16,014 nt of DNA from an uncultured bacterium (GCA_900553845.1 USEW01000022.1:1-16014); one strand, 5' to 3'; shown: positions 1-7,885, numbered from the stretch's first letter. The notes: generated by a model from the sequence alone, not told the origin. Made by a program: numbers and translations.

Positions 1-36
1 GCGAGTTTGAAATTTCAAACTCGCGCCGCCTTTTTT
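1..36. terminator. Hairpin terminator cut by the window edge
   Basis: Bases 1-24 are a perfect palindrome (arms GCGAGTTTGAAA and TTTCAAACTCGC). They are followed by GCCGCC and then six T. The GCCGCC strongly suggests that the stem continues to the left as GGCGGC outside the window, giving an 18-bp stem directly followed by the T run. It would end a plus-strand gene lying left of the window. If an A run lies further left it would also serve the minus-strand oxidoreductase gene that ends at 50. Confidence 0.7.
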
Positions 37-49
37 ATTACAATTAATT

Positions 50-1426
50 TTATCCCCGGCTTGCAATTGTTCTGGCTGCAAGAACACCTGATGCAGATGC
101 TTGAATTAAACCTCTTGTAACGCCTGCACCGTCACCAATGCAGAACATATTTTTTACCCCTTGAGTTTCTAAATTATTTGATAATTTTACACGTGCAGAG
201 TAGAATTTGACTTCAACACCATATAGAAGCGTATACCTTGATGCGACCCCTGGAGCTATTTTATCCAATGCATACAACATTTCAATAATGCTTAATAATT
301 GACGATATGGAAGAACAAGACTTAAATCACCAGGTGTTGCACAAGATAATGTAGGTGTTAAAGTGCTTGCTTTAAGTCTTTCTAATGTAGAACGTCTGCC
401 ATCTAGCAAATCACCAAATCTTTGAACCAATACCCCGCCTGATAACATGTTGGCTAGGCGTGCTATATGTTGGCCATACGCAATAGGTTCTTTAAATGGT
501 TCGGTAAACTTTTTACTTACAAGTAATGCAAAATTGGTATTTTGTGTTTTTTTGTTTGCATAACTGTGACCATTTACTGTTGAAATACCATTATAATTTT
601 CCATTACGACTTCACCATGAGGATTCATACAAAATGTACGAACCTCGTCACCAAAAGTTGGTGAATGATATACAAGTTTTGATTCGTATAATTTATCTGT
701 AATAGGTTCCATAACTGCAGCGGGTAATTCAACACGGACACCTACATCAACGGCATTATTTACCATTCCTATTTTATTACGTGCAAATTCTTTTGCTAAC
801 CAATCAGCTCCTTCGCGACCTGGAGCAACTACAACATACTCAGCTTCTATTTTATCACCATTTGATAATGTAAATCCTTTAATTTGTTCGTTTTCCACTA
901 TTAAATCACAAGCCTGGACATCAGTTAAAATAGTTACTTTTTCATCCAAAAAGTCTTGCATAGCCTTCAAAACGTGTAAACTACGTTCTGTTCCAAGATG
1001 TCTAACTGGAGAATGCACAAGTTTTAATTCAGCTAAGGTTGCAGCTCTTTCAATATCTGCAGATTTACTTCTATCACTTCCATATACGACTTCAGTTGCT
1101 CCAAACTTTAAATATAAATCATCAGTATATTTAATTATTTCATCGACATGAGTACGGTCCATATAATCAAGCAAGTGCCCGCCAACATCAGGTGTTAAGG
1201 TAAGCTTACCATCAGAAAACGCTCCACCGCCGCCCCAGCCGCATAACAATCCACATTTTTTGCATCTTGGGCATTTTTCATATCCTTCGCGAAGCAGGCA
1301 CGTTCTTTTTTCTATTTTTGAGCCTTTTTCAACAATAATTATATTCCAATCAGGCTTTATTTTTTGTATTTCCAAAGCCGTAAATATACCTGCCGGACCT
1401 GCACCTATAATCGCTAAATTGTACAT
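50..1426 (-). CDS. FAD-dependent oxidoreductase, COG2509 type
   Basis: A 458-residue flavoprotein. Residues 1-35 form a Rossmann dinucleotide fold with GAGPAG at 8-13 and an acidic residue (IIVEKG) closing the second strand. A C-terminal FAD contact (CIGDGAGVTRG, about 428-439) precedes the usual final helix. The family signature is a cysteine cluster, CPRCKKCGLLC (C52, C55, C58, C62), followed by GWGGGGAFSDGKL, which is typical of the COG2509 'uncharacterised FAD-dependent dehydrogenase' family. Length is normal for that family. The substrate is unknown; cytoplasmic redox activity is inferred. The ATG at 1426 has a GGAG ribosome site 8 bases upstream and is the natural start because GAGPAG follows at once. 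It appears to be a single-gene unit. Confidence 0.88.
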   Translation of the reverse strand: MYNLAIIGAGPAGIFTALEIQKIKPDWNIIIVEKGSKIEKRTCLLREGYEKCPRCKKCGLLCGWGGGGAFSDGKLTLTPDVGGHLLDYMDRTHVDEIIKYTDDLYLKFGATEVVYGSDRSKSADIERAATLAELKLVHSPVRHLGTERSLHVLKAMQDFLDEKVTILTDVQACDLIVENEQIKGFTLSNGDKIEAEYVVVAPGREGADWLAKEFARNKIGMVNNAVDVGVRVELPAAVMEPITDKLYESKLVYHSPTFGDEVRTFCMNPHGEVVMENYNGISTVNGHSYANKKTQNTNFALLVSKKFTEPFKEPIAYGQHIARLANMLSGGVLVQRFGDLLDGRRSTLERLKASTLTPTLSCATPGDLSLVLPYRQLLSIIEMLYALDKIAPGVASRYTLLYGVEVKFYSARVKLSNNLETQGVKNMFCIGDGAGVTRGLIQASASGVLAARTIASRG

Positions 1427-1452
1427 TACAATACTCCACTTGTCATCTTTTA

Positions 1453-1480
1453 CTTATACATGTTACATAAAAAATAACAA
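1453..1480 (-). promoter_or_regulatory. Candidate promoter for the FAD oxidoreductase
   Basis: Read on the minus strand there is TTGTTA (1475-1480), a 16-base spacer, and TATAAG (1453-1458), about 27 bases before the start codon. In such AT-rich DNA this is only suggestive. The motif CATGTTA occurs twice nearby (1459 and 1509), the second inside the palindrome TAACATGTTA (1506-1515). Confidence 0.35.
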
Positions 1481-1527
1481 AATTACTTAAAATATTAAAA
1501 AAAATTAACATGTTAGGAAATAAAATA

Positions 1528-3675
1528 CTACTCAACACTTTCAATATTTGCAAGCTGTGGATTTAAAAGTTTCCTGCCATGTTCTTCAAATTGTATGGAA
1601 AATAAATATTTATCATTACACTTTAATATCTTTTCAATTGTGCCATTGCCATACTTTTTGTTATGTATTCTGTCACCTTCTTTAAATTTTGTATTGGATG
1701 TACTTTCATTTTTCCCTAAATCGTCTATGCCAACAATAGGGATTTCATCATTTTTTGAATATGGAAGTTCTTTGATATTTTCTACAATACTTTCTTCTAT
1801 ATTTTCATCTAAATTTTCTTCGATATTTTCTTCTGCTTGGTTTATTTCACTTTCTTTTATCTCAATGTCCGAAAAATTTTCTTCTTCTTGCTCTATATCT
1901 TCTTCATCAGAGATTGTTGTTTCTTCTGGAATATTATCATTTACCTCAAGAACATCAAGCAGGTTTAACATATTTGAATCAATAATATCGTCTTCATCAT
2001 CATTTTGATAATCATCATTGTCAGTTAAAAAGTCATTTTCTTCAACAATTTCATCTTCAAGACTTATATTGTTATTTTCAATAAAGCTTTCATCTTCATT
2101 AATTTGTTCATTTTCTTCTATTTTATGATTTTCTTCAATAGTTTTTGCCTGAACATCCGACTTTTCATCATGTTTTATCTTTTGAATTTCTTCATTTTTT
2201 ATCACATTTTGAGTTTCAGGCTCCATCTGAATATCCTGGGAAGCGGCATTGTTCATAGCTTCTTCAATTGTCATATCCATTAAAGAATTTGAGTTTTGGT
2301 CAAATATATTTCTTTCATCAAAACTTTTCATATCAAAGCTGTTTTTTTCAAGTGGTTTATAATTTTGATAGTTTTCATTTGAAAAATAAGTCAAAGAACC
2401 TCGTTGCATAATAGAATCAACATCTGCTTTAATTTGTTCATCAATCATTCTTTCCCGTTCAAAATCAAATTTCTTTAATTTTAGAATAAAAGGAATGTCA
2501 TAAGTTGCTTCACCATTAATAATATATTCATTTAAACCAAGTTTATGTATAAATGAACTATATGTAGCAAAATCTTTTGAACGCTGCTGCTGCTTGAATA
2601 AAATACCGTTTGAGGAAGACGTTTTTATATAAAAATTTTCTTTATATAAATAGCTTGTGCTTAAAATTGGTTTTATATTTTTATTTTGGTAAATTTTCTC
2701 TAAAGTTTTTTTATTTGAATTCATGTCATCAAGTATCACAACAAAGTAACATTCAGTGTCTATACTTTCGACTATTGAATTTAAAACAAGTTTTTTCCAA
2801 TTATCGTCAACGTGATAAGTATTTATTATTGTTACATTATTTTCTTCAATATATTTATTTATTATAGAAATTTCAGAATCATATTGTGCAAAAAGATTTT
2901 GACGGGAATATTTTATAAGTTTATTTCTGAATAATCCCATTTCGGGCAATTTTGTTCTGCAAAATTCATCTTCAATAACTTTTTCCAAAGTTTTAAAGGG
3001 TAAGAATTTATTTTCTAATGTTTTAACATAACTTTGAAGTTCAAGCAAAATACCCTCAACAACGATTCTATTTTCATAAGCACCCAAACCAATATCATTT
3101 TGGATAATATAGTCAAAAGCATCTTCATTAAATGGTATTTTAAGTTCTTCACCAAGTTTTATGCTTTTTGCACATTTATTTTTAAACCTGCTTTCAAAGT
3201 CAACTACAACAACTTTTTCATTAAGTTCGTTTAATGTTTCAATAATATTATTATTAATTATCTGAGTTGAACGTTTATTATCACATTCAATATAAAAGTT
3301 GTCATTTAGGATATTTAAATCGGTTTTCAAGTCAACTTTTGTGTTTAGAAGATTACCCCAATTTATAATTTTTTCTTCTTTACGTATGTGTTTCACAATA
3401 TCAACAGGGTTTAAATATTTTAATTCAGATGATTTTGATGGAACATACCCGTTATATGTCATTACACTATTGGTTTTAGGGTTATATGTTAAAACAAACT
3501 TTAATACAGCGATATTACAATCTTCATATCTTGATGTTTCAATATTAATAATTTGAGCAAAAATAATTTCATTAGCATCTTGAACTACTAAGAAATCAGA
3601 CAACATAAGCTTTTTGTCATTTAATGGAGAATACAATATTCTCGCTAAATCATTTTTTATATCCAATATTTCCAT
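1528..3675 (-). CDS. HerA-like protein lacking Walker A, with acidic linker and UvrD-C Tudor-like domain
   Basis: A 715-residue protein that I assign by pattern only. Residues about 1-60 resemble the HAS beta-barrel of HerA ATPases (LSDFLVVQDANEIIFAQIIN). Residues 120-165 follow the HerA P-loop region in layout (strand, loop, helix, strand), but the GxxGxGKS loop is replaced by CDNKRSTQ (131-138). VVVVDFESRF (155-164) sits where HerA has its DPHGEY-like strand. FVVILDD (311-317) corresponds to a Walker B position and PILSTSYLY (336-344) to the following sensor strand. Residues about 480-650 are a low-complexity Glu/Asp/Asn-rich linker. Residues 663-714 (FKEGDRIHNKKYGNGTIEKI onward) match the C-terminal Tudor-like domain of UvrD/PcrA helicases. 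ATP hydrolysis therefore looks unlikely. A role in DNA or RNA polymerase binding is inference. No good ribosome site is obvious before the ATG at 3675. Confidence 0.6.
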   Translation of the reverse strand: MEILDIKNDLARILYSPLNDKKLMLSDFLVVQDANEIIFAQIINIETSRYEDCNIAVLKFVLTYNPKTNSVMTYNGYVPSKSSELKYLNPVDIVKHIRKEEKIINWGNLLNTKVDLKTDLNILNDNFYIECDNKRSTQIINNNIIETLNELNEKVVVVDFESRFKNKCAKSIKLGEELKIPFNEDAFDYIIQNDIGLGAYENRIVVEGILLELQSYVKTLENKFLPFKTLEKVIEDEFCRTKLPEMGLFRNKLIKYSRQNLFAQYDSEISIINKYIEENNVTIINTYHVDDNWKKLVLNSIVESIDTECYFVVILDDMNSNKKTLEKIYQNKNIKPILSTSYLYKENFYIKTSSSNGILFKQQQRSKDFATYSSFIHKLGLNEYIINGEATYDIPFILKLKKFDFERERMIDEQIKADVDSIMQRGSLTYFSNENYQNYKPLEKNSFDMKSFDERNIFDQNSNSLMDMTIEEAMNNAASQDIQMEPETQNVIKNEEIQKIKHDEKSDVQAKTIEENHKIEENEQINEDESFIENNNISLEDEIVEENDFLTDNDDYQNDDEDDIIDSNMLNLLDVLEVNDNIPEETTISDEEDIEQEEENFSDIEIKESEINQAEENIEENLDENIEESIVENIKELPYSKNDEIPIVGIDDLGKNESTSNTKFKEGDRIHNKKYGNGTIEKILKCNDKYLFSIQFEEHGRKLLNPQLANIESVE

Positions 3676-3727
3676 ATGTTTATTATCTTAGCTCAAATTA
3701 CCTTATTCTTTTCCATTCTTTTTTTAA

Positions 3728-3756
3728 ATTATACAAAAGCCATAATAAAATTACAA
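3728..3756 (-). promoter_or_regulatory. Promoter of the HerA-like gene
   Basis: On the minus strand, TTGTAA (3751-3756) is separated by exactly 17 bases from a perfect TATAAT (3728-3733). The -10 lies about 52 bases before the start codon of the 715-residue protein. This makes the gene independent of panE, which ends at 3788. Confidence 0.55.
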
Positions 3757-3787
3757 ACTAATATAAACTTATGTTAATTTTTTAAAT

Positions 3788-4705
3788 TTAGCACAAGTTT
3801 TCCTCTAAAGCACATATTATTTCATAAATTACTTGGTTGTAAGGCACATTTATATTATATTTTTTTGCTAAATCAATAACGGTTTTAGAAAATATCTGTA
3901 CTTCTGTTTTGCTTTTATTTAAAATATCCTGAAGCATTGATGACTTGCCGTTTGGTATCATTAAGTCAAGGTATTTTAAAGCATCAGGAATTAAATTTTG
4001 ATAGTTTTTTATCCCCATTGCTCTAGCAAGCATGCTTACTTCTTCAAATAATTTTAACATAAGATTATAATTTGCACCTCTTTGTTGGAAAATGCTATAT
4101 TCAGCCCTTGATAGAGCCGATGTCTGGTTTAACCCAACATTCATCATAAACTTGCAAAATCTTGCATAGTTTATATCTTCTGGTATTTTATATGTTATAT
4201 TGTTATCAATAAAAAAGTTTTCAACTTCTTTAACTTCTTCTTCAAATTTATGGTCTAATGTCCCGAATATAATATTGCCAACCCCGTCAAAAATTATTTT
4301 CCTGCCTATTCTTGTTGAAGTGTGTCCTACAAAATAACTATACAAAACTTTTGCATCTTTATATTCATTTAAAATCTCATCTTCGCTTGTAATCCCATTT
4401 AATAAAGACATTATTATTGTATCTTCTGTTAAAAAATTTTTTATATTTTTTATAACCCATTCTAAGCTATTATTCTTTACACCTATAATTATTAAATCTG
4501 CTTTAAAATTGTCATCATTTTGAGGCAAAGTATAATCAAAATTATATATTTTGTCGTTGAAATTAAGCCCTTCCTTTTTGTATTTTTCAATCCTTGTCTC
4601 ATCAAGAAGGATTTTTAAATTACAGTTTTTATTTTCTAAAAGTTTAACTGCATAAATACTTCCTATTGCTCCTATACCACATATTAAAACGTTTTTTATT
4701 GTCAT
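3788..4705 (-). CDS. panE: 2-dehydropantoate 2-reductase (ketopantoate reductase)
   Basis: A 305-residue member of the ApbA/PanE family, which reduces 2-dehydropantoate to pantoate with NADPH in pantothenate (coenzyme A) synthesis. It has an N-terminal Rossmann fold with GIGAIG (10-15). The family's active-site positions are all recognisable: K77 in IIGVKNN, N103 in LLNGIT, the helix CKFMMNVGLNQTSAL with catalytic K185 and N189, and E268 in the C-terminal QD..NKSKTEV segment. Length is normal. The ATG at 4705 has GGAG about 9 bases upstream. It stands alone; no other pantothenate gene is in the window. Related ApbA-family reductases of unknown substrate exist, so the substrate is not fully certain. 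Confidence 0.85.
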   Translation of the reverse strand: MTIKNVLICGIGAIGSIYAVKLLENKNCNLKILLDETRIEKYKKEGLNFNDKIYNFDYTLPQNDDNFKADLIIIGVKNNSLEWVIKNIKNFLTEDTIIMSLLNGITSEDEILNEYKDAKVLYSYFVGHTSTRIGRKIIFDGVGNIIFGTLDHKFEEEVKEVENFFIDNNITYKIPEDINYARFCKFMMNVGLNQTSALSRAEYSIFQQRGANYNLMLKLFEEVSMLARAMGIKNYQNLIPDALKYLDLMIPNGKSSMLQDILNKSKTEVQIFSKTVIDLAKKYNINVPYNQVIYEIICALEENLC

Positions 4706-4739
4706 TATTTTTCTCCATTTTAAAGATTATTTTAATTTT

Positions 4740-4767
4740 ATAATATCAAGATATTAATTTTTGTAAA
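4740..4767 (-). promoter_or_regulatory. Promoter of panE
   Basis: On the minus strand, TTTACA (4762-4767), a 16-base spacer and TATTAT (4740-4745) form a near-consensus housekeeping promoter (5 of 6 at each box). It ends about 35 bases before the panE start codon. Confidence 0.5.
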
Positions 4768-4891
4768 ATTTTTAATTTAACTAGCAAATTATTTTTTTAC
4801 AGTTTTTATATAAACAAAATATATTTTAAAAGTTTAATAGAAGTGAGATGAAAACTAAATAAAAGTAAACAATTTAAATTATGGGGTACAA

Positions 4892-5232
4892 ATGTCTGCA
4901 AACGGATACATCACAAAGTTGAATAAAGTGAAAAGGTCAAAAGCTCAAAACCTGTCATCAAGCCCCCAAAGTTTTGGCATGAAAATGAACAACCATCACG
5001 CTGTTCAAAAGGATAAGGTATCGTTTGGAGCGCCTATATGGTGAGAAAAGTTTGGTGAAGGAGCTAAAAAAGCTGCATCAGTCGTGCTAATGCCACAAAT
5101 GTATTTAGGTTTGGGTTTAGTTGAAGCAGCCTTTGACAAAATGGCAAATCAAGACAAATATCAAAAATTAAAAAACTAGGAAAAGAAGCCATTAAAAAAT
5201 GTGAACAGATAAGGCAAAGTTATTTTAAATAA
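4892..5232 (+). pseudogene. Broken small gene with SFG motifs (nonsense plus frameshift)
   Basis: From the ATG at 4892 the frame reads 50 codons and meets TGA at 5042-5044. The same frame then stays open with sensible protein (EKFGEGAKKAASVVLMP...) up to TAG at 5177-5179. In the A-rich stretch 5165-5175 a one-base shift restores a further coding run (KLGKEAIKKCEQIRQSYFK) that ends at TAA 5230-5232, just before the next start codon. The ancestral product was about 110 residues: a polar N-terminus with two SFG motifs (SFGMKM, VSFGAP), a hydrophobic segment (about 62-78) and a basic tail. Two independent lesions make decay the simplest reading, although sequencing error in an A run could explain the second. 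The function is unknown. I did not find a convincing promoter in 4770-4890. Confidence 0.6.
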
Positions 5233-5241
5233 GGTAAAATT

Positions 5242-5702
5242 ATGCTGTCAATAAATAACCAAACTAATAATATACACAGTTATAAAGGTCAACAAAATTG
5301 TGTATTACAACAAAAAAATGAAAAATTAAATAAAACAATTTTCTTGGCTTCAATTATAGCCTCAAGTTCTTTAAAACAATATGGAACAAATTATTTAAAA
5401 GAAGTTAGCTTAAGTCAAAAAGTATTGGCAGCAATTTATCCTATTATGCTTGGACTAATAGTTCCGAATAATATTAATCTTGACGAGTCTGAGATAACTT
5501 GGGGGAAAAAAAATGATAAAAAAGTAAAAATTATTTGTTGGTAAAACAGATAGCCGAAACAGCATTTACCGCATTTATGTATATATGTTCAACACCTCAT
5601 AAATATATAAAAGATAAAAACGATAAAAAAAGTAATATTATTACTGCTTGCCTTTCGGGCGTTGCGCTTGCAGTAACCACAATATCAAATATAGCAACGT
5701 AA
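5242..5702 (+). pseudogene. Broken small membrane-protein gene (frameshift)
   Basis: The ATG at 5242 follows the previous frame by 9 bases with AAGG as a ribosome site. The first frame gives 100 residues and stops at 5542-5544 after an abrupt polar end (KKVKIICW). A one-base shift within 5518-5530 (runs of six and five A) continues the protein as NYLLVKQIAETAFTAFMYIC and onward to TAA at 5700-5702. The joined product of about 152 residues has roughly four hydrophobic segments: 31-43, 60-75, the stretch around ETAFTAFMYICS, and the C-terminal ITACLSGVALAVTTISNIA. It is probably a small inner-membrane protein once co-expressed with the upstream broken gene. I do not recognise the family. A truncated 100-residue product could still be made. 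Confidence 0.55.
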
Positions 5703-5910
5703 AAACGCGCAAGCTACAAAGCGTAGCACTTGAGCAGTTGCGGATCAGCAGGCGTAAAATAATAGCGTATGAACGCCGTAGGTAAGACGACCGACTGTAA
5801 TGAGGGCGATGCCTCAGGCGGGAAGAATGCGTAAGCTGTATGGAGCCATAAATGTATCCTCACCCAGCCCTCTGAACTTGTAGGTCGGATTTACTAATCC
5901 GACATTTCTA
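5703..5910. repeat. G+C-richer, repeat-like spacer with hairpin
   Basis: This stretch is visibly richer in G+C than the surrounding DNA and looks foreign to it. It ends with a perfect hairpin, GTCGGATT (5884-5891), loop TACT, AATCCGAC (5896-5903), without a following T run. Smaller hairpins occur, such as GCTAC-AAAGC-GTAGC (5713-5727). On the minus strand a frame from GTG (5863) to TAG (5714) is open for 49 codons; its composition does not convince me that it is a gene. The CTCACCCAGCCCTC-like word (5860-5873) and the GTCGGATT hairpin resemble dispersed intergenic repeats of other genomes. Copy number cannot be judged here. From 5911 to 5995 I see nothing specific. Confidence 0.4.
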
Positions 5911-6019
5911 CTGAAAAGGTCAGGGAAACGAAATAAAAAAAGGACAACAATGGGAAAAACTTAAAAATTAAAATAACAAACATGGGCTGAAAAATAATAT
6001 ATATACTTAAATAATTTAG

Positions 6020-6028
6020 TGGTATAAT
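6020..6028 (+). promoter_or_regulatory. Extended -10 promoter of thrS
   Basis: TGGTATAAT is a TG-type extended -10 with a perfect TATAAT at 6023-6028, 34 bases before the thrS start codon. The -35 region is poor, as is usual for extended -10 promoters. No T-box leader precedes the gene. Confidence 0.55.
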
Positions 6029-6062
6029 TTAATTAAAGTAAAGTAGAGAAACGGTAAGAATT

Positions 6063-7817
6063 ATGGAAAAAAATGAAGAAAATTTAAGTATATTGCGCCA
6101 TTCTGCTTCACATATAATGGCACAGGCAGTAAAAAATTTATTCCCGCAGGCTAAGCTTGCAATTGGTCCTTCGATTGAAAACGGATTTTATTACGATTTT
6201 GACCTGGAAGAACATACTTTTGTTGATGCAGACTTGGTTAAAATTGAAGAAGAAATGAAGAAAATAGTTAAAGAACATCTTTATTTTGAAAAATATCAGA
6301 TTGAAAATGTTGATAAACAGATACAAAAGTTTATAGATGAAGGCGAAATCTATAAAGCCGAATTATTAGAAGAGCATAAAAATGACAATCCGACATTATA
6401 TTTAACAAAAGATAAAGACGGTAATATTTTATTTGATGATCTTTGTTCAGGTCCCCATGTTCCTGATACAAGCTATATTAAAGCATTCAAATTGTTAAAT
6501 ACAGCTGGTGCATACTGGAGAGGAAGCGAAAAGAATAAAATGCTCCAACGTATTTATGGAACGTGCTTTTGGAATCAAGAGGATTTAAACAAATATGTAG
6601 AATTTTTGGAAGAAGCGAAAAAACGTGATCACAGAAAGCTAGGTTCAAAACTCGACCTATTTTCAATACGTGATGAAATAGGTGGCGGATTGGTTTTATG
6701 GCATCCGAACTTAGCTGTAGTACGTGAAGAAATTGAAAACTACTGGAGAAGTGAACATCACAAGCGTGGCTATGTTATTGTCAACACACCGCATATTGCA
6801 AAATCAAAATTATGGGATATTTCAGGTCACAGTGAGCATTATCGTGAGAATATGTATTTTATTAATGACGATGAAGGTAATGAATTTGTGCTTAAACCTA
6901 TGAATTGTCCGTTTCATATTATGATTTATCAGGCTAATCGATATAGTTATCGTAATTTACCGCTTCGTATGGCTGAATTAGGTACAGTATACCGTAAAGA
7001 ACGCTCTGGAGCACTAGCCGGTTTAACCCGTGTTCGAGGATTTACCCAGGATGATGCACATATTTTTTGCACTTTAGACCAGCTTGTAAATGAAATAAAT
7101 GAAATTATCGATTTTGTTGATTATACACTAAAACTATTTAACATGAAGTATGAAGTTGAGCTTTCAACACGTCCCGATGATTATACCGGCGAACTTGAGA
7201 ACTGGCATAAGGCTGAAGACGGGCTTAAAAAAGCTTTGGAACAAAGAGGTCTAAAGTATGAAATAAACGAGGGCGACGGTGCTTTTTATGGACCTAAAAT
7301 AGATTTTAAACTTAAAGATGCAATAGGAAGGACTTGGCAGGGTGCAACCATTCAGTTGGATTTCAATTTGCCCGAACGGTTTAACTTAAAATATGTCGAT
7401 GCTGACGGGCAAATGAAAACCCCTGTAATGCTTCATCGTGTTGTATTTGGGTCAATGGAACGGTTTATGGGTATATTAATTGAACATTATGAAGGTGCTT
7501 TCCCTACATGGCTTGCTCCGACTCAGGTTGTTATTGTACCGATTGCCACCAGACATCAGGAATACGGACAAAAAATACTTGATGAGCTTAAACATCATGG
7601 GATACGTTCTTACATGGATGATAGAAGTGAGTCAATGGGGTATAAAATAAGAGAAGCTCTTCAGGATAAAAAAACACCTTATGTAATTGTTGTTGGTGAT
7701 AATGAAATCAAGGAAAATAAAATATCGGTGCGCAAACGTAAAATAGGTGATATTGGAACATTTGAGCTTGAGGAATTTATTGACAATATTACTAAGGAAA
7801 TAAAAAGCAAATCATAA
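6063..7817 (+). CDS. thrS: Threonyl-tRNA synthetase, TGS domain absent
   Basis: Class II synthetase that charges tRNA-Thr. At 584 residues it lacks the roughly 60-residue N-terminal TGS domain of the E. coli type. A TAA at 6039-6041 in the same frame, 24 bases before the ATG, shows that no such domain is encoded upstream. It begins directly with the editing domain: HSASH (13-17) and CSGPH (C128, H132), the residues that hydrolyse Ser-tRNA-Thr. The catalytic core has motif 1 around GGGLVLWHPNL (207-217), the zinc cysteine in MNCPFH (C282), motif 2 RMAELGTVYRKERSG (302-316) with RGFTQDDAH following, and motif 3 GSMERFMGIL. The C-terminal anticodon-binding domain ends the protein. The ribosome site is weak (GAGA, about 12 bases upstream). 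Confidence 0.96.
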   Translation: MEKNEENLSILRHSASHIMAQAVKNLFPQAKLAIGPSIENGFYYDFDLEEHTFVDADLVKIEEEMKKIVKEHLYFEKYQIENVDKQIQKFIDEGEIYKAELLEEHKNDNPTLYLTKDKDGNILFDDLCSGPHVPDTSYIKAFKLLNTAGAYWRGSEKNKMLQRIYGTCFWNQEDLNKYVEFLEEAKKRDHRKLGSKLDLFSIRDEIGGGLVLWHPNLAVVREEIENYWRSEHHKRGYVIVNTPHIAKSKLWDISGHSEHYRENMYFINDDEGNEFVLKPMNCPFHIMIYQANRYSYRNLPLRMAELGTVYRKERSGALAGLTRVRGFTQDDAHIFCTLDQLVNEINEIIDFVDYTLKLFNMKYEVELSTRPDDYTGELENWHKAEDGLKKALEQRGLKYEINEGDGAFYGPKIDFKLKDAIGRTWQGATIQLDFNLPERFNLKYVDADGQMKTPVMLHRVVFGSMERFMGILIEHYEGAFPTWLAPTQVVIVPIATRHQEYGQKILDELKHHGIRSYMDDRSESMGYKIREALQDKKTPYVIVVGDNEIKENKISVRKRKIGDIGTFELEEFIDNITKEIKSKS

Positions 7818-7864
7818 TTGGAAATTGTAATAGCGTAAATTTGTATGACTTTTTCCAATTATGA
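7812..7864 (+). promoter_or_regulatory. 13-bp inverted repeat between thrS and mscS
   Basis: TCATAATTGGAAA (7812-7824) and TTTCCAATTATGA (7852-7864) are perfect reverse complements around a 27-base loop. The left arm overlaps the thrS stop codon. No T run follows, so it is not a standard terminator. It could protect the thrS 3' end, be a processing site, or bind a regulator just upstream of the mscS promoter. Confidence 0.5.
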
Positions 7865-7876
7865 AAGCGGATTTTG

Positions 7877-7885
7877 TGTTATAAT
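7877..7885 (+). promoter_or_regulatory. Extended -10 promoter of mscS-ispG
   Basis: TGTTATAAT (perfect TATAAT at 7880-7885) is an extended -10 element only 18 bases before the mscS ATG. No clear -35 is visible. The resulting mRNA leader would be about 11 bases, with the GAGGTG ribosome site near its 5' end. Confidence 0.45.

Noticed and set aside
1595..2008. Plus-strand Ser/Phe-rich open frame
   Set aside because: It is the antisense of the acidic linker of the HerA-like gene; low complexity explains the long open frame.
5042..5044. TGA read as an amino acid (genetic-code change or recoding)
   Set aside because: The anti-sigma gene uses TGA as a normal stop, tryptophan elsewhere is TGG, and the same frame has a second lesion, so decay is simpler.
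5518..5530. Programmed -1 frameshift site
   Set aside because: AAAAAAG is present but in the wrong phase for a standard slippery heptamer, and the neighbouring gene is also broken.
5703..6060. T-box leader for thrS
   Set aside because: Common for thrS in Firmicutes, but the T-box core and an associated terminator/antiterminator are not visible; an extended -10 promoter lies only 34 bases before the gene.
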